Position numbers and translations under genes: made by a program
The notes under the pieces: generated by a model
Databases searched by the model: none
What the model saw: the letters and a program-made list of their open reading frames with translations, nothing else
What the model was told of the DNA's origin: nothing
In this document: piece after piece, positions 5,043 through 6,177 of the stretch
Layout of the letters: each line of letters starts with the position of its first letter
How positions within the stretch are numbered: position 1 is the first letter of the stretch
Assembly (NCBI GenBank): GCA_020718925.1
Contig: DYRC01000250.1
Span: 1-6,177 of the forward strand
Direction: 5' to 3'
Source: Desulfonema limicola
Lineage (GTDB): Bacteria; Desulfobacterota; Desulfobacteria; Desulfobacterales; DYRC01
Length of the DNA: 6,177 bases

Positions 5043-6177
5043 ATGAGCGTAACCATCAGACAGAAATTGTTTTATCCGTTGTTTGCAACCATCATTGCAC
5101 TGGGATTGCTGTGCTGGTTTGCTATCAATTGGCAGTTGTCCGCTTTGCGAAAAGATTTTATCTATCGGATTGCGGAAAACAAAAAAAATGAAATTAACCA
5201 GAGTATTATCATGTCCTCTCAGCAGGCATTGGAAAAAGCCTCGCTGTTTACCCGGATGCCGTCTGTAATTCGGGCATTTGAGATGGCTCATTCGGGCAAT
5301 ATCGAAGATGAAGCGGACCCGAAAGGGCAGCAAGCCAGAGAGATGCTTCGGGCAGATATCAAGGCTGTAACAGACGGCTTTTTTTCAATCTCCGGTCATA
5401 AATTGAAGCTGCATTTTCATCTTTCCAGCGGTCATAGTCTGGTTCGGCTGTGGCAGGATAAGCAGATAAAACGGGATGGTCAGTGGATAGACATATCTGA
5501 TGAACTTTCGGAATATCGCAACACGGTAACAGATGTCAACCGGATGGGGCGTTCTGTAAAAGGCATAGAGTTAGGACGCGGCGGCGGTTTTGCTATTCGC
5601 GGGATTGCACCGATCCTATCTTCTGCCGGAAAGCAGTTAGGCTCAGTCGAAGTTGCCGTTGAGCTTGAGCCGCTGCTCAACGCTGCGTCAGATACCGAAA
5701 AGCAGAAGCTTTTGTTATATATGAACGCCGAGTTGATCCCGTTCAGTTCTTATAAGGATGCGGATAAATATCCGGTGATTGAAAAAAAATATGTGCTGAT
5801 CGCCGGTGAAAAAGCTGAAAAAGCGTCTGTGGATATTTCTATTTTAGATATGGGTAAGGAAAAACTTTTTATCGCATATAAAGATGATCAGGCGATTGCC
5901 GCATTTCCGGTCAGAGATTATCGGGATAAACAAATCGGCGTAATTGCATTTTTTTCGGATATTTCTCAGGAACAATATCTGACCCGTTCCGTAAATCTGA
6001 CACTTAACGGCATTTTAGTAGTCATGCTTGCCGTGATCGGAATTATGGGATCGTTGATTCTGTCTGTCATTCTGGTAAAGCCGGTGAAACAGATTACTCA
6101 GTTTTCCCAAAGCTTATCTGACGGAGATCTGACTCAGGTTATTATGACCGATCATATCCGGCATAAAGATGAAATAA
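5043..6177 (+). CDS. Chemoreceptor-like protein with Cache sensor and HAMP, 3' end beyond window
   Basis: The first 378 codons of a transmembrane receptor are present and the gene runs off the right edge. TM1 is at about residues 9-31, followed by a periplasmic region of ~285 residues, TM2 at about 321-345, then a HAMP domain beginning at KPV (346-348) with SLSDGDLT (357-364) and KDEI at the edge. The periplasmic part resembles large double-Cache sensors (dCache_3-type, by recollection): LHFHLSSGHSLVRLWQDK (123-140), GIELGRGGGFAIRGIAP (174-190) and GSVEVAVELEP (200-210), with a second lobe ending FPVRDYRDKQIGVIAFF (288-304). The combination of HAMP with GDLT and DEI is typical of methyl-accepting chemotaxis proteins. 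However, the signalling domain is not in the window, so a histidine kinase or diguanylate cyclase remains possible. The start is firm: AGGA lies 7 nt upstream and an in-frame TAA ends at 5030, with no other start between them. The ligand is unknown. Confidence 0.85.
   Translation, partial: MSVTIRQKLFYPLFATIIALGLLCWFAINWQLSALRKDFIYRIAENKKNEINQSIIMSSQQALEKASLFTRMPSVIRAFEMAHSGNIEDEADPKGQQAREMLRADIKAVTDGFFSISGHKLKLHFHLSSGHSLVRLWQDKQIKRDGQWIDISDELSEYRNTVTDVNRMGRSVKGIELGRGGGFAIRGIAPILSSAGKQLGSVEVAVELEPLLNAASDTEKQKLLLYMNAELIPFSSYKDADKYPVIEKKYVLIAGEKAEKASVDISILDMGKEKLFIAYKDDQAIAAFPVRDYRDKQIGVIAFFSDISQEQYLTRSVNLTLNGILVVMLAVIGIMGSLILSVILVKPVKQITQFSQSLSDGDLTQVIMTDHIRHKDEI

Noticed and set aside
4998..5333. 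A 111-codon minus-strand open frame opposite the receptor start.
   Set aside because: It overlaps the well-supported receptor N-terminus, including TM1 and the Shine-Dalgarno, and resembles no known family.

Overview
The window looks like the edge of an envelope or extracellular polysaccharide locus in a Gram-negative bacterium. The sensor architecture of the right-hand gene and the style of the glycosyltransferases resemble Desulfobacterota (the former Deltaproteobacteria, sulfate-reducer type). That assignment is inferred from remembered family resemblance; no search was run.

Left three quarters (27-4687, minus strand): three tightly packed genes that read as one operon. In transcription order they are a GT2 glycosyltransferase (4687-3701), a two-domain GT2-GT4 glycosyltransferase fusion (3688-1550) and a Wzx/MATE-type polysaccharide flippase (1550-27). 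Spacing is 12 nt between the first two genes, and the second and third share one base in TAATG. The likely logic is that the glycosyltransferases add sugars to a lipid-linked oligosaccharide on the cytoplasmic face and the flippase moves it across the inner membrane. No sugar-nucleotide synthesis, polymerase or ligase gene is visible, so the polymer cannot be named.

Middle (4688-5042): a 355-nt AT-rich divergent intergenic region. It holds a weak candidate promoter for the operon, weak candidate signals for the right-hand gene, a small inverted repeat, and a doubtful 55-codon cysteine-containing ORF whose stop codon lies just before the ribosome binding site of the right-hand gene.

Right (5043-6177, plus strand): the first 378 codons of a membrane chemoreceptor-like protein. 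It has TM1, a large periplasmic Cache-like sensor, TM2 and the start of a HAMP domain; the output domain lies beyond the window.

The most unusual feature is a pair of GC-rich palindromic repeats of one apparent family inserted into coding sequence. One supplies the last ~14 codons and the stop of the flippase, and carries a four-run G-quadruplex motif. The other sits in frame inside the GT4 domain and encodes a TPLLRGGRG-type loop. They lie in opposite orientations relative to the coding strand, so different reading frames of the same repeat type have been turned into protein. I see no complete undescribed defence or mobile system, no tRNA or rRNA, no CRISPR array and no transposase.
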